This document shows positions 1 through 5,139 of a stretch of 8,148 nucleotides of DNA, piece after piece. A program made the translations under genes and the position numbers. Every line of letters begins with the position of its first letter. Position 1 is the stretch's first letter. This stretch comes from Desulfohalobiaceae bacterium (lineage in GTDB: Bacteria > Desulfobacterota > Desulfovibrionia > Desulfovibrionales > Desulfothermaceae), in contig JAIPER010000147.1 of the NCBI GenBank assembly GCA_021737115.1, positions 1-8,148 of the forward strand. The letters are read 5' to 3'. The notes beneath the pieces are model-generated. The model saw only the letters and a list, made by a program, of their open reading frames with translations. It had not been told where the DNA came from and did not search any database.

Positions 1-2
1 CC

Positions 3-803
3 GACTCCTCGAGCACCTACCCGGAGATCTGGAAAAAATTCACTCCAGTCCAGACCCTGCTCCGCTACATAGGCTTCCTCCTGGTGGTTCTGATCGCGGT
101 CTGGGCCCTGAGCGATCTGGACATCACCTGGTTCTACTTCCTGGACGCCCACGAACAGATCGCGGATATGGCCGTTCGGATGTGGCCCCCGGATCTGACC
201 TTCATCAACAACCTGACCAAACCGCTCATCGAGACCATCCACATCGCCACCCTGGGCACGGCCGGCGCGGTGATCATCGCCTTTCCCATAGCCTTTCTGG
301 CCGCCAGGAACACGACCTTCAACGGCCTGACCTGGTTCATCGGCCGGCTGATACTGGTCACCTCCAGATCGGTGAACACGGTGGTCTGGGGTCTGCTTTT
401 CGTGGCCGTCTTCGGTCCGGGACCCATGGCCGGGATCTGGGCCATCGCCTTTCGCTCCATCGGATTCGTGGGCAAGCTGGTCTCCGAGGCCATTGAAGAG
501 ATCGATCCCGGAGTGGTGGAGGCGGTCGAATCCACCGGGGCCTCCAAGCTGCAGGTCCTCATCGTGGGCATCCTGCCCCAGGTCCTGCCGGTCATTGTCG
601 GAACCACGGTCTACCGCTGGGACATCAACATCCGCGAATCCACGGTCCTTGGGTTCGTCGGCGCCGGGGGCATCGGCATCCTGCTCTACTCCTCCATCAA
701 TCAGTTCCTCTGGCGGGAGGTGACCCTGACCCTGTTCGCGATTTTCTGCGTGGTGGTCATCAGCGAGTTCATTTCGGCCGCTGTGCGCAGCAGGATCAGT
801 TAA
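3..803 (+). CDS. phnE: Phosphonate-type ABC transporter permease (PhnE family), 5'-truncated by window edge
   Basis: This is the inner-membrane permease of a binding-protein-dependent importer for phosphonates or related reduced phosphorus compounds; it would work with a PhnC-like ATPase and a PhnD-like binding protein, presumably encoded upstream of the window. The reading frame is open from base 3, so the true start lies outside; 266 codons are visible and PhnE proteins are about 250-290 residues, so little is missing. A GTG at 84 is internal (the frame continues upstream with WKKFTPVQTLLRYIGF) and is not the start. Several hydrophobic membrane segments are evident. The EAA-loop signature that contacts the ATPase is seen as EAVESTGASKLQVLIVGILP (about bases 519-578), and the family-typical C-terminal STVLGFVGAGGIG follows (about 636-677). 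Substrate cannot be told from the permease alone; phosphite or another phosphorus oxyanion is possible. No clear U-tract terminator follows the stop codon. Confidence 0.9.
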   Translation, partial: DSSSTYPEIWKKFTPVQTLLRYIGFLLVVLIAVWALSDLDITWFYFLDAHEQIADMAVRMWPPDLTFINNLTKPLIETIHIATLGTAGAVIIAFPIAFLAARNTTFNGLTWFIGRLILVTSRSVNTVVWGLLFVAVFGPGPMAGIWAIAFRSIGFVGKLVSEAIEEIDPGVVEAVESTGASKLQVLIVGILPQVLPVIVGTTVYRWDINIRESTVLGFVGAGGIGILLYSSINQFLWREVTLTLFAIFCVVVISEFISAAVRSRIS

Positions 804-896
804 AATTCTGAACTTAGTTTCATGACTCAACATACAATCTGATTTCAGGTCCAAGGATTTATTCTAGGCAGCAGCTTGATTGGATCAGAATTTTAA
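800..896. repeat. 12-bp inverted repeat spanning the phnE stop codon
   Basis: TTAAAATTCTGA (800-811) and its exact reverse complement TCAGAATTTTAA (885-896) face each other across 73 bp. The left arm contains the TAA stop codon of the permease. The spacing is long for an intrinsic terminator and no U-run follows, so this may be a decayed mobile-element end pair or a weak secondary structure at the end of the transcript. The rest of 804-960 is AT-rich with no gene visible. Confidence 0.45.
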
Positions 897-926
897 ATAC
901 AAATTTGAATATTTGAAAACAAGAAA

Positions 927-955
927 TTGACATCAAGGACATTAAAGACTAATGA
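927..955 (+). promoter_or_regulatory. Possible promoter for the cobT riboswitch transcript (weak)
   Basis: A perfect -35 hexamer TTGACA (927-932) is followed after 17 bp by TAATGA (950-955), which is a poor -10 match (2 of 6). If used, transcription would start at the left edge of repeat copy 1 and read through it into the cobalamin riboswitch. No better promoter was found between phnE and the aptamer. Confidence 0.25.
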
Positions 956-957
956 GT

Positions 958-1099
958 GTTTGAACAAAAACGATGCTTGGTCGTAAACTTGCCCAGATAC
1001 GAGGAACAAGAAATTTTGAAACCGCAGTGTATTCCAATACATGAGGATTTCAAAATTTTGCAGTGACGAAGTAGATGGGTGAGTTTTCGTCTAAGCCCG
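958..1099 (+). repeat. Dispersed ~142-bp MITE-like repeat, copy 1
   Basis: Bases 961-1096 match 3982-4117 in the same orientation with no gaps and 9 differences in 136 positions by hand count (about 93% identity). The unit is an extended imperfect palindrome: outer arms GCTTGGTCGTAAACTTGCCCA (975-995, read left) and the reverse complement of 1076-1096 agree at 16 of 21 positions; an inner perfect pair AAATTTTGAAA / TTTCAAAATTT flanks a central GTGTAT...ATACAT hairpin. A 7-bp direct repeat AATGAGT flanks the unit (951-957 and 1100-1106) and could be a target-site duplication. There is no coding capacity. The size, inverted ends and second copy fit a non-autonomous mobile element or a structured intergenic repeat. 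Confidence 0.75.
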
Positions 1100-1103
1100 A
1101 ATG

Positions 1104-1361
1104 AGTTCTTCGGTATCCCCTGGTTAGGGGATGAAAAGGGAAGCCGGTGCCAATCCGGCGCGGTCCCGCCGCTGTGAGTGGGGACGAAAGCCGCGACAAG
1201 CCACTTCTCCTGCACCTATTTGTAGCTTATCCTTAAGTCCAATCGATTTTGATAAGCTACAAATAGGTGCAGGGGAGGGAAGGCGCGGTGAGTTTCAGGG
1301 GGTGAAAACCCGCTGGAACGGCTAGGACGATCCACGAGCCAGAAGACCTGCCGAAAGAGCT
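1104..1361 (+). promoter_or_regulatory. Cobalamin (B12) riboswitch aptamer upstream of cobT
   Basis: The conserved blocks of the adenosylcobalamin/cobalamin riboswitch appear in order: a P2-like hairpin ATCCCC/GGGGAT (around 1115-1132), AAAAGGGAAGCCGGTG (from about 1134), AATCCGGCGCGGTCCCGCC, a CTGTGAGTGGGGACGAAAGC stretch, GCGACAAGCCACT, GGGAAGGCGCGG (about 1277-1288), and the B12 box AGCCAGAAGACCTGCC (1337-1352). A closing P1 helix can be drawn between 1104-1113 (AGTTCTTCGG) and 1351-1361 (CCGAAAGAGCT) with one bulged base and one G-U pair. Binding of a cobalamin should favour the downstream terminator and reduce cobT expression. Its place directly before cobT, a B12-biosynthetic gene, supports the call. 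The aptamer starts within about 5 bp of the end of repeat copy 1. Confidence 0.95.
1204..1278 (+). other. Long perfect hairpin inserted in the peripheral part of the riboswitch
   Basis: Bases 1211-1231 and 1251-1271 are perfect 21-nt reverse complements, separated by a 19-nt loop (1232-1250). Flanking bases extend the RNA stem to about 28 pairs (1204-1210 with 1272-1278, including two G-U pairs). It lies between the conserved GCCACT and GGGAAGG blocks, where the family tolerates optional peripheral stems, so the aptamer core should remain intact. The perfection of the stem is unusual and suggests either recent insertion or strong selection for the helix. Confidence 0.85.
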
Positions 1362-1385
1362 TGCAATAGACTTGGCGGAGATGGA

Positions 1386-1430
1386 AAATCCCCAGGCTGA
1401 TTTTTAAAAAATCGGTCTGGGGATTTTTTT
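1386..1430 (+). terminator. Intrinsic terminator, expression platform of the cobalamin riboswitch
   Basis: The arms AAATCCCCAGGCTGATTTTT (1386-1405) and 1407-1426 pair along about 20 positions with two G-U pairs; the innermost A/T pairs probably open to form the loop. A run of seven T's (1424-1430) closes the element. It sits between the B12 box and the cobT ribosome-binding site, exactly where a transcriptional-attenuation platform should be. The terminator U-run touches an ATG at 1431, which is one reason not to use that ATG as the gene start. Confidence 0.92.
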
Positions 1431-1463
1431 ATGAACTACAAACCCCTAACAAAGGAGCTTAAG

Positions 1464-2549
1464 ATGAGCGAGAATCAGATCAGTATTCAGGACATCATTG
1501 CCGGAATCAAACCTGTCGAGGCCGCCTGGAGGGATGAGGCCAAAGAGCGCACTTCACAGCTGGTCATGCCCCCACGGGCCCTGGGACGGCTTCATGACTT
1601 CTCCGAGAAGATCTGCGCCGTCCAGAAGACCCTGCGGCCCGATGTGAGCCGCAAGGCCGTCCTGATCTTTGCCGGTGACCACGGGATCATGGAGGAGGGA
1701 TTCTCTCCCTTCCCCCAGGAGGTTACCCCGGAGATGATCAAGACCTTCCTGCGGGACGGGGCCGGGATCAATGCGCTGGCCACCCATGTCGGGGCAGAAG
1801 TGGAGGTTATCGATACAGGGATCATCCCCGACCTCGATCCTGGGATGTTGCAGGGCGGACATCGTCTCACGATCTGCAAAACCGGGCGGGGAACCGCGAA
1901 TTTTTCCAGAGGTCCGGCCATGACCCGGCAGGAAGCCGAACAATGTATTGTCTCCGGATTTCAGAGGACAGCGGACCTCATCGGCCAGGGCCTCCAACTC
2001 CTGGGGACCGGGGACATGGGCATCGGCAACACCAGCCCCTCCGCCGCCATCGGAGCGGTCCTGACCCAGACTCCTCTGAAGGACATGGTCGGGCGGGGGA
2101 CCGGGGTCGATGACCCCGCCCTGAAAAGAAAGCTGGAAGCCATTGAGCGAGGAATCGCCATCAACCGGCCAGATCCTGCTGACGGCCTGGATGTTCTGGC
2201 CAGGGTCGGCGGATTCGAGATCGGCGGCATTGCCGGCTGCCTTCTGGCCGGAGCCTATCACGGCGTACCACTGGTCCTGGACGGATTTATTTCCACCGCC
2301 GGAGGATTGATTGCTCATTCCCTCTGCCCCCGGGTACTGGAGTACTGTTTTGCCGGCCACTGTTCACAAGAACAGGGGCACGGGCACATGTTGGATTTTC
2401 TGGGGCTCGAACCGATCCTGGATCTCGGGATGCGCCTCGGGGAAGGGACAGGCGCCGCCCTGGCCATGTCCGTCCTCGAGGCCGGGGTGAAGATGTTCAA
2501 TCAGGTCCTGACCTTTGCCGAGGCCGGGGTTTCAGAAGCAAGCTCCTGA
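1464..2549 (+). CDS. cobT: Nicotinate-nucleotide--dimethylbenzimidazole phosphoribosyltransferase (CobT)
   Basis: CobT transfers phosphoribose from nicotinate mononucleotide to a lower-ligand base (classically 5,6-dimethylbenzimidazole), giving the alpha-ribotide used in cobamide assembly in the cytoplasm. The 361-residue product has the usual family length. Visible motifs are GDHG (71-74), GTGDMGIGNTSPSAA (181-195) and LGEGTGAALA (325-334). E327 corresponds, by a constant +10 offset, to the catalytic Glu317 of Salmonella CobT; by the same offset D184 lies where the Salmonella enzyme has Glu174, a conservative change. I chose ATG 1464 because AAAGGAG (1451-1457) lies 6 bp before it; an in-frame ATG at 1431 adds 11 residues but follows the terminator T-run directly and has no ribosome-binding site. 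The gene is alone on its strand here and is controlled by the riboswitch upstream. The substrate base actually used cannot be deduced. Confidence 0.96.
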   Translation: MSENQISIQDIIAGIKPVEAAWRDEAKERTSQLVMPPRALGRLHDFSEKICAVQKTLRPDVSRKAVLIFAGDHGIMEEGFSPFPQEVTPEMIKTFLRDGAGINALATHVGAEVEVIDTGIIPDLDPGMLQGGHRLTICKTGRGTANFSRGPAMTRQEAEQCIVSGFQRTADLIGQGLQLLGTGDMGIGNTSPSAAIGAVLTQTPLKDMVGRGTGVDDPALKRKLEAIERGIAINRPDPADGLDVLARVGGFEIGGIAGCLLAGAYHGVPLVLDGFISTAGGLIAHSLCPRVLEYCFAGHCSQEQGHGHMLDFLGLEPILDLGMRLGEGTGAALAMSVLEAGVKMFNQVLTFAEAGVSEASS

Positions 2550-2565
2550 ACTATACTATCTTAAA

Positions 2566-2580
2566 GCGGGCTTCGCCCGC
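2566..2580 (+). terminator. GC-rich hairpin after cobT (weak terminator candidate)
   Basis: GCGGGC (2566-2571) and GCCCGC (2575-2580) form a perfect 6-bp stem with a TTC loop, 16 bp after the cobT stop codon. There is no T-run after it, so termination here would be weak or factor-assisted; it may only stabilise the mRNA 3' end. Confidence 0.4.
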
Positions 2581-2589
2581 AACCCAGAA

Positions 2590-2624
2590 GGTTCCAGGTT
2601 CACGGTTCACCGTTCACGGTTAAG
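2590..2624 (+). repeat. Tandem 7-bp repeat array, five units
   Basis: Five consecutive heptamers are seen: GGTTCCA, GGTTCAC, GGTTCAC, CGTTCAC and GGTTAAG. It starts 40 bp after the cobT stop and is followed by a purine-rich run (AAGAAAAAGAAAAGAG). It is non-coding, and its length is likely to vary between strains. Confidence 0.8.
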
Positions 2625-2681
2625 AAAAAGAAAAGAGCCTTTGGGGCAATACATTTTCTTGTTTTTTATGACAGTGCATAA

Positions 2682-2825
2682 CACTACAGCGAAAGTTTAT
2701 GCTCACAAGCCTTTTTGTGCTGGGATCGCCAGGTTCCAGCCTGGCATTGCGGGCCGCCAGGCACGCGCTTGAGGCATGACTGGCTCTATACAAGATATGA
2801 TTGCACCTGAAGTTTCGCTGTAGTG
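2682..2825. mobile_element. Putative 144-bp MITE-like element with 13-bp terminal inverted repeats
   Basis: CACTACAGCGAAA (2682-2694) is exactly repeated as the reverse complement TTTCGCTGTAGTG (2813-2825). The element is bracketed by ATAA on both sides (2678-2681 and 2826-2829), consistent with a 4-bp target-site duplication. The interior has no gene but carries small palindromes: CACAA/TTGTG near 2704-2719, and GCCAGG (2728-2733) and GCCAGGC (2756-2762), each able to pair with the GCCTGGC at 2739-2745. Length, perfect ends and the flanking duplication fit a miniature inverted-repeat transposable element; no transposase is present to mobilise it in this window. A 4-bp match can occur by chance, so the mobile assignment is an inference. 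Confidence 0.6.
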
Positions 2826-2906
2826 ATAACCGATAAGTCACTACTTAGCTTTTACTCAAGACCGCGTTGTCTCTGGCAGTGCTCGTATGAAACTAGATTT
2901 TTCTTT

Positions 2907-2984
2907 CTCCGTCACCCCGGCGTAGGCCGGGGTCCAACTCATACACTTTCAGCCTGGATTCCGGCCTCCGCCGGAATGACGGAG
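2907..2984. repeat. REP-like double palindrome (GTCACCCCGG...CCGGAATGAC type)
   Basis: Two perfect stem-loops of 8-bp stem and 4-nt loop, ACCCCGGC-GTAG-GCCGGGGT (2914-2933) and ATTCCGGC-CTCC-GCCGGAAT (2958-2977), are arranged as an inverted pair, with outer arms CTCCGTCA (2907-2914) and TGACGGAG (2977-2984). This is the common proteobacterial intergenic repeat whose accidental translation gives WIPASAGMT-type peptides. It resembles a REP doublet of the kind moved by RAYT transposases, although no such transposase is in the window. The remaining bases 2985-3089 are AT-rich and I see nothing else in them. Confidence 0.8.
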
Positions 2985-3089
2985 GAGGTGACTCAAAGTT
3001 TCTTCATCAATCAAACTGGCAGTTATGCACTTCAATCCAGTAACACAAAAGCTGTACCTTATGTTCTTAAATATATAAATAATTATATG

Positions 3090-3127
3090 TCAGGCCTGCC
3101 AGAGGCAGGGCTGACTACTGAGCCCTG
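3090..3127 (+). other. Two mutually exclusive hairpins upstream of the TVP38-family gene
   Basis: CCTGCC-AGA-GGCAGG (3095-3109), with outer TCAG/CTGA pairs (3090-3093 with 3111-3114), forms one stem. CAGGGCT (3106-3112) and AGCCCTG (3121-3127) form another that uses the same central bases. No T-run follows. The pair lies just upstream of the promoter at 3138-3166, so it is more likely a remnant repeat or the end of an upstream transcript than a leader attenuator. Confidence 0.45.
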
Positions 3128-3137
3128 TTCTGATCCC

Positions 3138-3166
3138 TTGACAGCTCTTTATTTGATTGTCATTAT
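3138..3166 (+). promoter_or_regulatory. Sigma70-like promoter for the TVP38-family gene
   Basis: A perfect TTGACA (3138-3143), a 17-bp spacer and CATTAT (3161-3166, 4 of 6 matches to TATAAT) form a convincing promoter. Transcription would begin near 3173. That places the upstream in-frame ATG at 3167 outside the transcript and supports translation from ATG 3230. Confidence 0.55.
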
Positions 3167-3229
3167 ATGATTGCAATCAATTCGACAATACACAGCAAAG
3201 ATACTCTTTTTGAGTATGATGCCATCTTT

Positions 3230-3973
3230 ATGCCTTTATTCGATACCACCCGCCGGTCTCCGGCACCATATCTTTTCGGTTTGACCACCGGCCTGGCCGC
3301 CGGGTTTCTTATCTGGCTGTGGTCCTTTTCCCCTCTGGCGGAAAAGATGAATCTCGACCTGCTCTTCCAGGCGGCCGAGATCCTGAAAGGCTCTCAGTTC
3401 ACCCATCTGTTCCTGGTCCTTAGCTACGTCCTGGCCACTGTCCTGGTATTTCCCTTCTCAATCCTGGACACCTTGACCATAGCCGTCTTCGGTCCGGTGC
3501 AGGGTGCGATCTATGCCTACTTCCTGAGCTCGTTCTGCGCCCTGTGGATGTTCATCCTGGTCCGGTATTTCAGGAAAAAACCGGCACGGATTTCGGAAAA
3601 GGTGATCCCGGCCCAATGGGCCCATGTCTTGTAAGGACCCGGGTGCGTTGCGGTGGCCATTTTCAGGAACCTGCCCATCGCCTTTTCCATCATCAACGTC
3701 GTTTTTGCCCTCTCCTCCATAAAGACTCGGGACTACCTCATCGGTACCCTGATCGGAAACATCTTTCCGATTCTCTTTTTGTCCGTGGTTTTCAGTCAAA
3801 CCCAAAAGGCATTCACGGATCCCGGCCTCGGGCAATTCGCCTGTCTGGCCCTGGTCCTCCTGACTGCTTTCAGCCTTTACCGGCTGTTTCGAAGGCGGAT
3901 TCGCTTCAACGCTGCCTATCGACAGGATCTGAGGAGATCCGGAGCTGATTCCAGAGCCCTGGCCGGGGATTAA
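3230..3973 (+). pseudogene. TVP38/TMEM64 (VTT-domain) membrane protein, interrupted by an in-frame TAA
   Basis: This reads as one VTT-domain integral membrane protein of the TVP38/TMEM64 family, distantly related to DedA and linked in other systems to lipid scrambling or envelope homeostasis. From ATG 3230 there are 247 codons, a normal family length. The first half has a membrane segment (about residues 14-33) and the family-like stretch FPFSILDTLTIAVFGPVQGA (75-94) leading to ILVRYFRKK. A TAA at 3632-3634 (codon 135) then breaks the frame. The same frame resumes at once with VAIFRNLPIAFSIIN, then DYLIGTLIGNIFP and a last hydrophobic segment ending at 3973. Both halves are therefore parts of one domain, and neither alone contains it all. 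GTG 3653 could start the second half but its Shine-Dalgarno is poor (AAGGA about 15 bp away). The residues just before the stop look unlike the family, so paired frameshifts are also possible. Sequencing error, recent nonsense mutation or readthrough cannot be separated here. ATG 3167 is in frame but lies at the promoter. Confidence 0.75.
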
Positions 3974-3978
3974 ATAGT

Positions 3979-4120
3979 CTCTGAACGAAAACAGTGATTG
4001 GTCGTAAATTTGCCCAGATACGAGGAACAATAAATTTTGAAACCGCAGTGTATTCCGATACATGAGGATTTCAAAATTTTGCAGTGACGAAGTAGATGGG
4101 TGAGTTTTCGGCCAAGCACT
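3979..4120 (+). repeat. Dispersed ~142-bp MITE-like repeat, copy 2
   Basis: This is the second copy of the unit at 958-1099, in the same orientation, with the same imperfect terminal arms (3996-4016 against 4097-4117) and the same central palindrome (AAATTTTGAAA 4032-4042 and TTTCAAAATTT 4069-4079). Two of its differences from copy 1 (4110 and 4112) lie in the right arm, and a pair of changes (A to G at 3987 and near 3993-3994) lie at the left end. Flanking sequence AAATAGT (3972-3978) and AAGTAGA (4121-4127) are similar but not identical (5 of 7), at the same offset as the 7-bp repeats flanking copy 1. It fills nearly all of the gap between two convergent genes and could act as a bidirectional transcript-end hairpin. 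Confidence 0.75.
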
Positions 4121-4128
4121 AAGTAGAT

Positions 4129-4578
4129 TCAGGACTCCATGGAAGTACTGCCCAGATAGATATCCTGTCCTTCCTGCGGGGACTTGACCGATACCACCGG
4201 GCACGGTGCCTTCAGAATCAGGTGCTGGGCCACAGACCCCAGGAAGAACTTGCCGACTCTGGACTTTTTTTCAACGCCCACGATGATCTCGTCCACTTCT
4301 TTTTCCCGGGCAAAGAGGACCAGGTCCTCCCCCCGGGAGTATCCCCGGATAAGAAGGTGGGTGGAGCAGGGAATGCCTGTCTGTTCAAGCTCATTTTCCA
4401 CTTCGGAGAGGGCCTTTTCCGCTTCTTCTTTGGGGGGAAGGTCCTTTTCATTTTTGGTGGGATCAGCCGAAGTCGCAACCAGGACCTCGGCCTCATAACT
4501 CCTGGCGTGTTCCTTGGCCAGATCCAAGGCCAATCTGGATGAACTGGAACGATTGTTGAAGGGCACGAGAATCTTCAT
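4129..4578 (-). CDS. Universal stress protein, UspA family (divergent nucleotide motif)
   Basis: This is a 149-residue single-domain UspA-like cytoplasmic protein with the alpha/beta Rossmann-like fold expected from MKILVPFNN at the N terminus and GVEKKSRVGKFFLGSVAQHL (101-120) near the C terminus. The usual ATP-binding signature is G-2x-G-9x-G(S/T). Here the first G (101) and the final GS (114-115) are present, but the second G is K104. The acidic residue normally after the first strand (VPxDGS) is replaced by N8. ATP binding may therefore be altered or lost; this is an inference from motif comparison. The start is well supported by AAGGAG 5 bp before the ATG. It is the last gene of a three-gene minus-strand set, 60 bp after the other UspA-like gene, with repeat copy 2 right behind it. 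The role is probably stress survival signalling; no specific partner can be named. Confidence 0.9.
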   Translation of the reverse strand: MKILVPFNNRSSSSRLALDLAKEHARSYEAEVLVATSADPTKNEKDLPPKEEAEKALSEVENELEQTGIPCSTHLLIRGYSRGEDLVLFAREKEVDEIIVGVEKKSRVGKFFLGSVAQHLILKAPCPVVSVKSPQEGQDIYLGSTSMES

Positions 4579-4638
4579 CCACTTCTCCTTGTTTTTCCAT
4601 ATGAAATTTCACAAAAGGGCCTTCTATGACTGTTTCTC

Positions 4639-5079
4639 TTACTGTGACCGGATCAGCAGCAGGGGACGGTCGATGCGATGCAGAAGGCCTGCGGCCACAC
4701 TGCCGTAAAAAACCTGTGTCAATCCGGTCCGGCCGTGACTGGCGATAGCTATCAAATCGGCGTCTTCACTTTCCGCTGTATTGATGATGCCTTCCACAAC
4801 CGGGCCTCCAACGATGCGGGTTCTGGCGGTTACGCCTTTTTCTTTGAAGATCCCGGCCCGGCCGGCCAGATAGGTTTCGGCCTCTTCTCTTCGATCGGCG
4901 TATTCCGTTTGTGGATGCACCGCATGGGGAGCGGCGGCATCTGTAACCAGCGGGACCGGCTCCACCACCTGGAGAAAAATGATCCTGGCCTCGAAACGCA
5001 TCCCCAACTCTTCGATATGCGGCAGGATCTTCTCCGCCCGCTTTGAACCGTCCAAGGGCGCGAGAATCGTCTTATACAT
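4639..5079 (-). CDS. Universal stress protein, UspA family
   Basis: This is a 146-residue UspA-type protein, the family's normal length. It begins MYKTILAPLDGS, with the conserved Asp (D10) that contacts nucleotide in ATP-binding members. It ends with ASHGRTGLTQVFYGSVAAGL (113-132), matching G-2x-G-9x-G(S/T) except that the first G is A113; G116 and GS (126-127) are kept. It is therefore closer to the ATP-binding type than its neighbour. AAAGGAGG lies 8 bp before the ATG, a strong ribosome-binding site. It sits 60 bp downstream of the glycosyltransferase stop and 60 bp upstream of the next Usp gene, all on the minus strand, so co-transcription is likely. The two Usp proteins differ too much to be a recent duplication. 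Confidence 0.94.
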   Translation of the reverse strand: MYKTILAPLDGSKRAEKILPHIEELGMRFEARIIFLQVVEPVPLVTDAAAPHAVHPQTEYADRREEAETYLAGRAGIFKEKGVTARTRIVGGPVVEGIINTAESEDADLIAIASHGRTGLTQVFYGSVAAGLLHRIDRPLLLIRSQ

Positions 5080-5139
5080 CAGCCGTTCCTCCTTTATGAT
5101 TTCGCTTAAAATACTAGCAGGGCCTTTTGAAAATTCAGT

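Noticed and set aside
949..1215. 88-codon open frame on the minus strand
   Set aside because: It is antisense to the ~142-bp repeat and the riboswitch and is explained by them.
1431..1463. Earlier ATG for cobT at 1431
   Set aside because: It follows the terminator T-run directly with no Shine-Dalgarno, whereas ATG 1464 has AAAGGAG at good spacing.
1554..2360. 268-codon open frame on the minus strand
   Set aside because: It lies entirely antisense to cobT, has no family features, and cobT on the other strand is unmistakable.
2590..2624. Tandem units considered as a CRISPR array or iteron origin
   Set aside because: Units of 7 bp with no spacers are too short for CRISPR, and no replication gene or DnaA-box cluster is near.
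2823..3170. 115-codon open frame containing WIPASAGMT
   Set aside because: It is an accidental translation of the REP-like palindrome, a well-known annotation artefact, with no ribosome-binding site.
3458..4204. 248-codon open frame on the minus strand
   Set aside because: It runs antisense to the VTT-domain gene, through repeat copy 2 and into the Usp gene; the protein is rich in Gly, Gln, Asp and Pro with no recognisable domain.
4579..5139. Similar GGGCCTTTT-like strings in the two gaps flanking the upstream Usp gene
   Set aside because: The match is short and inverted between the two gaps, so it is most likely chance.
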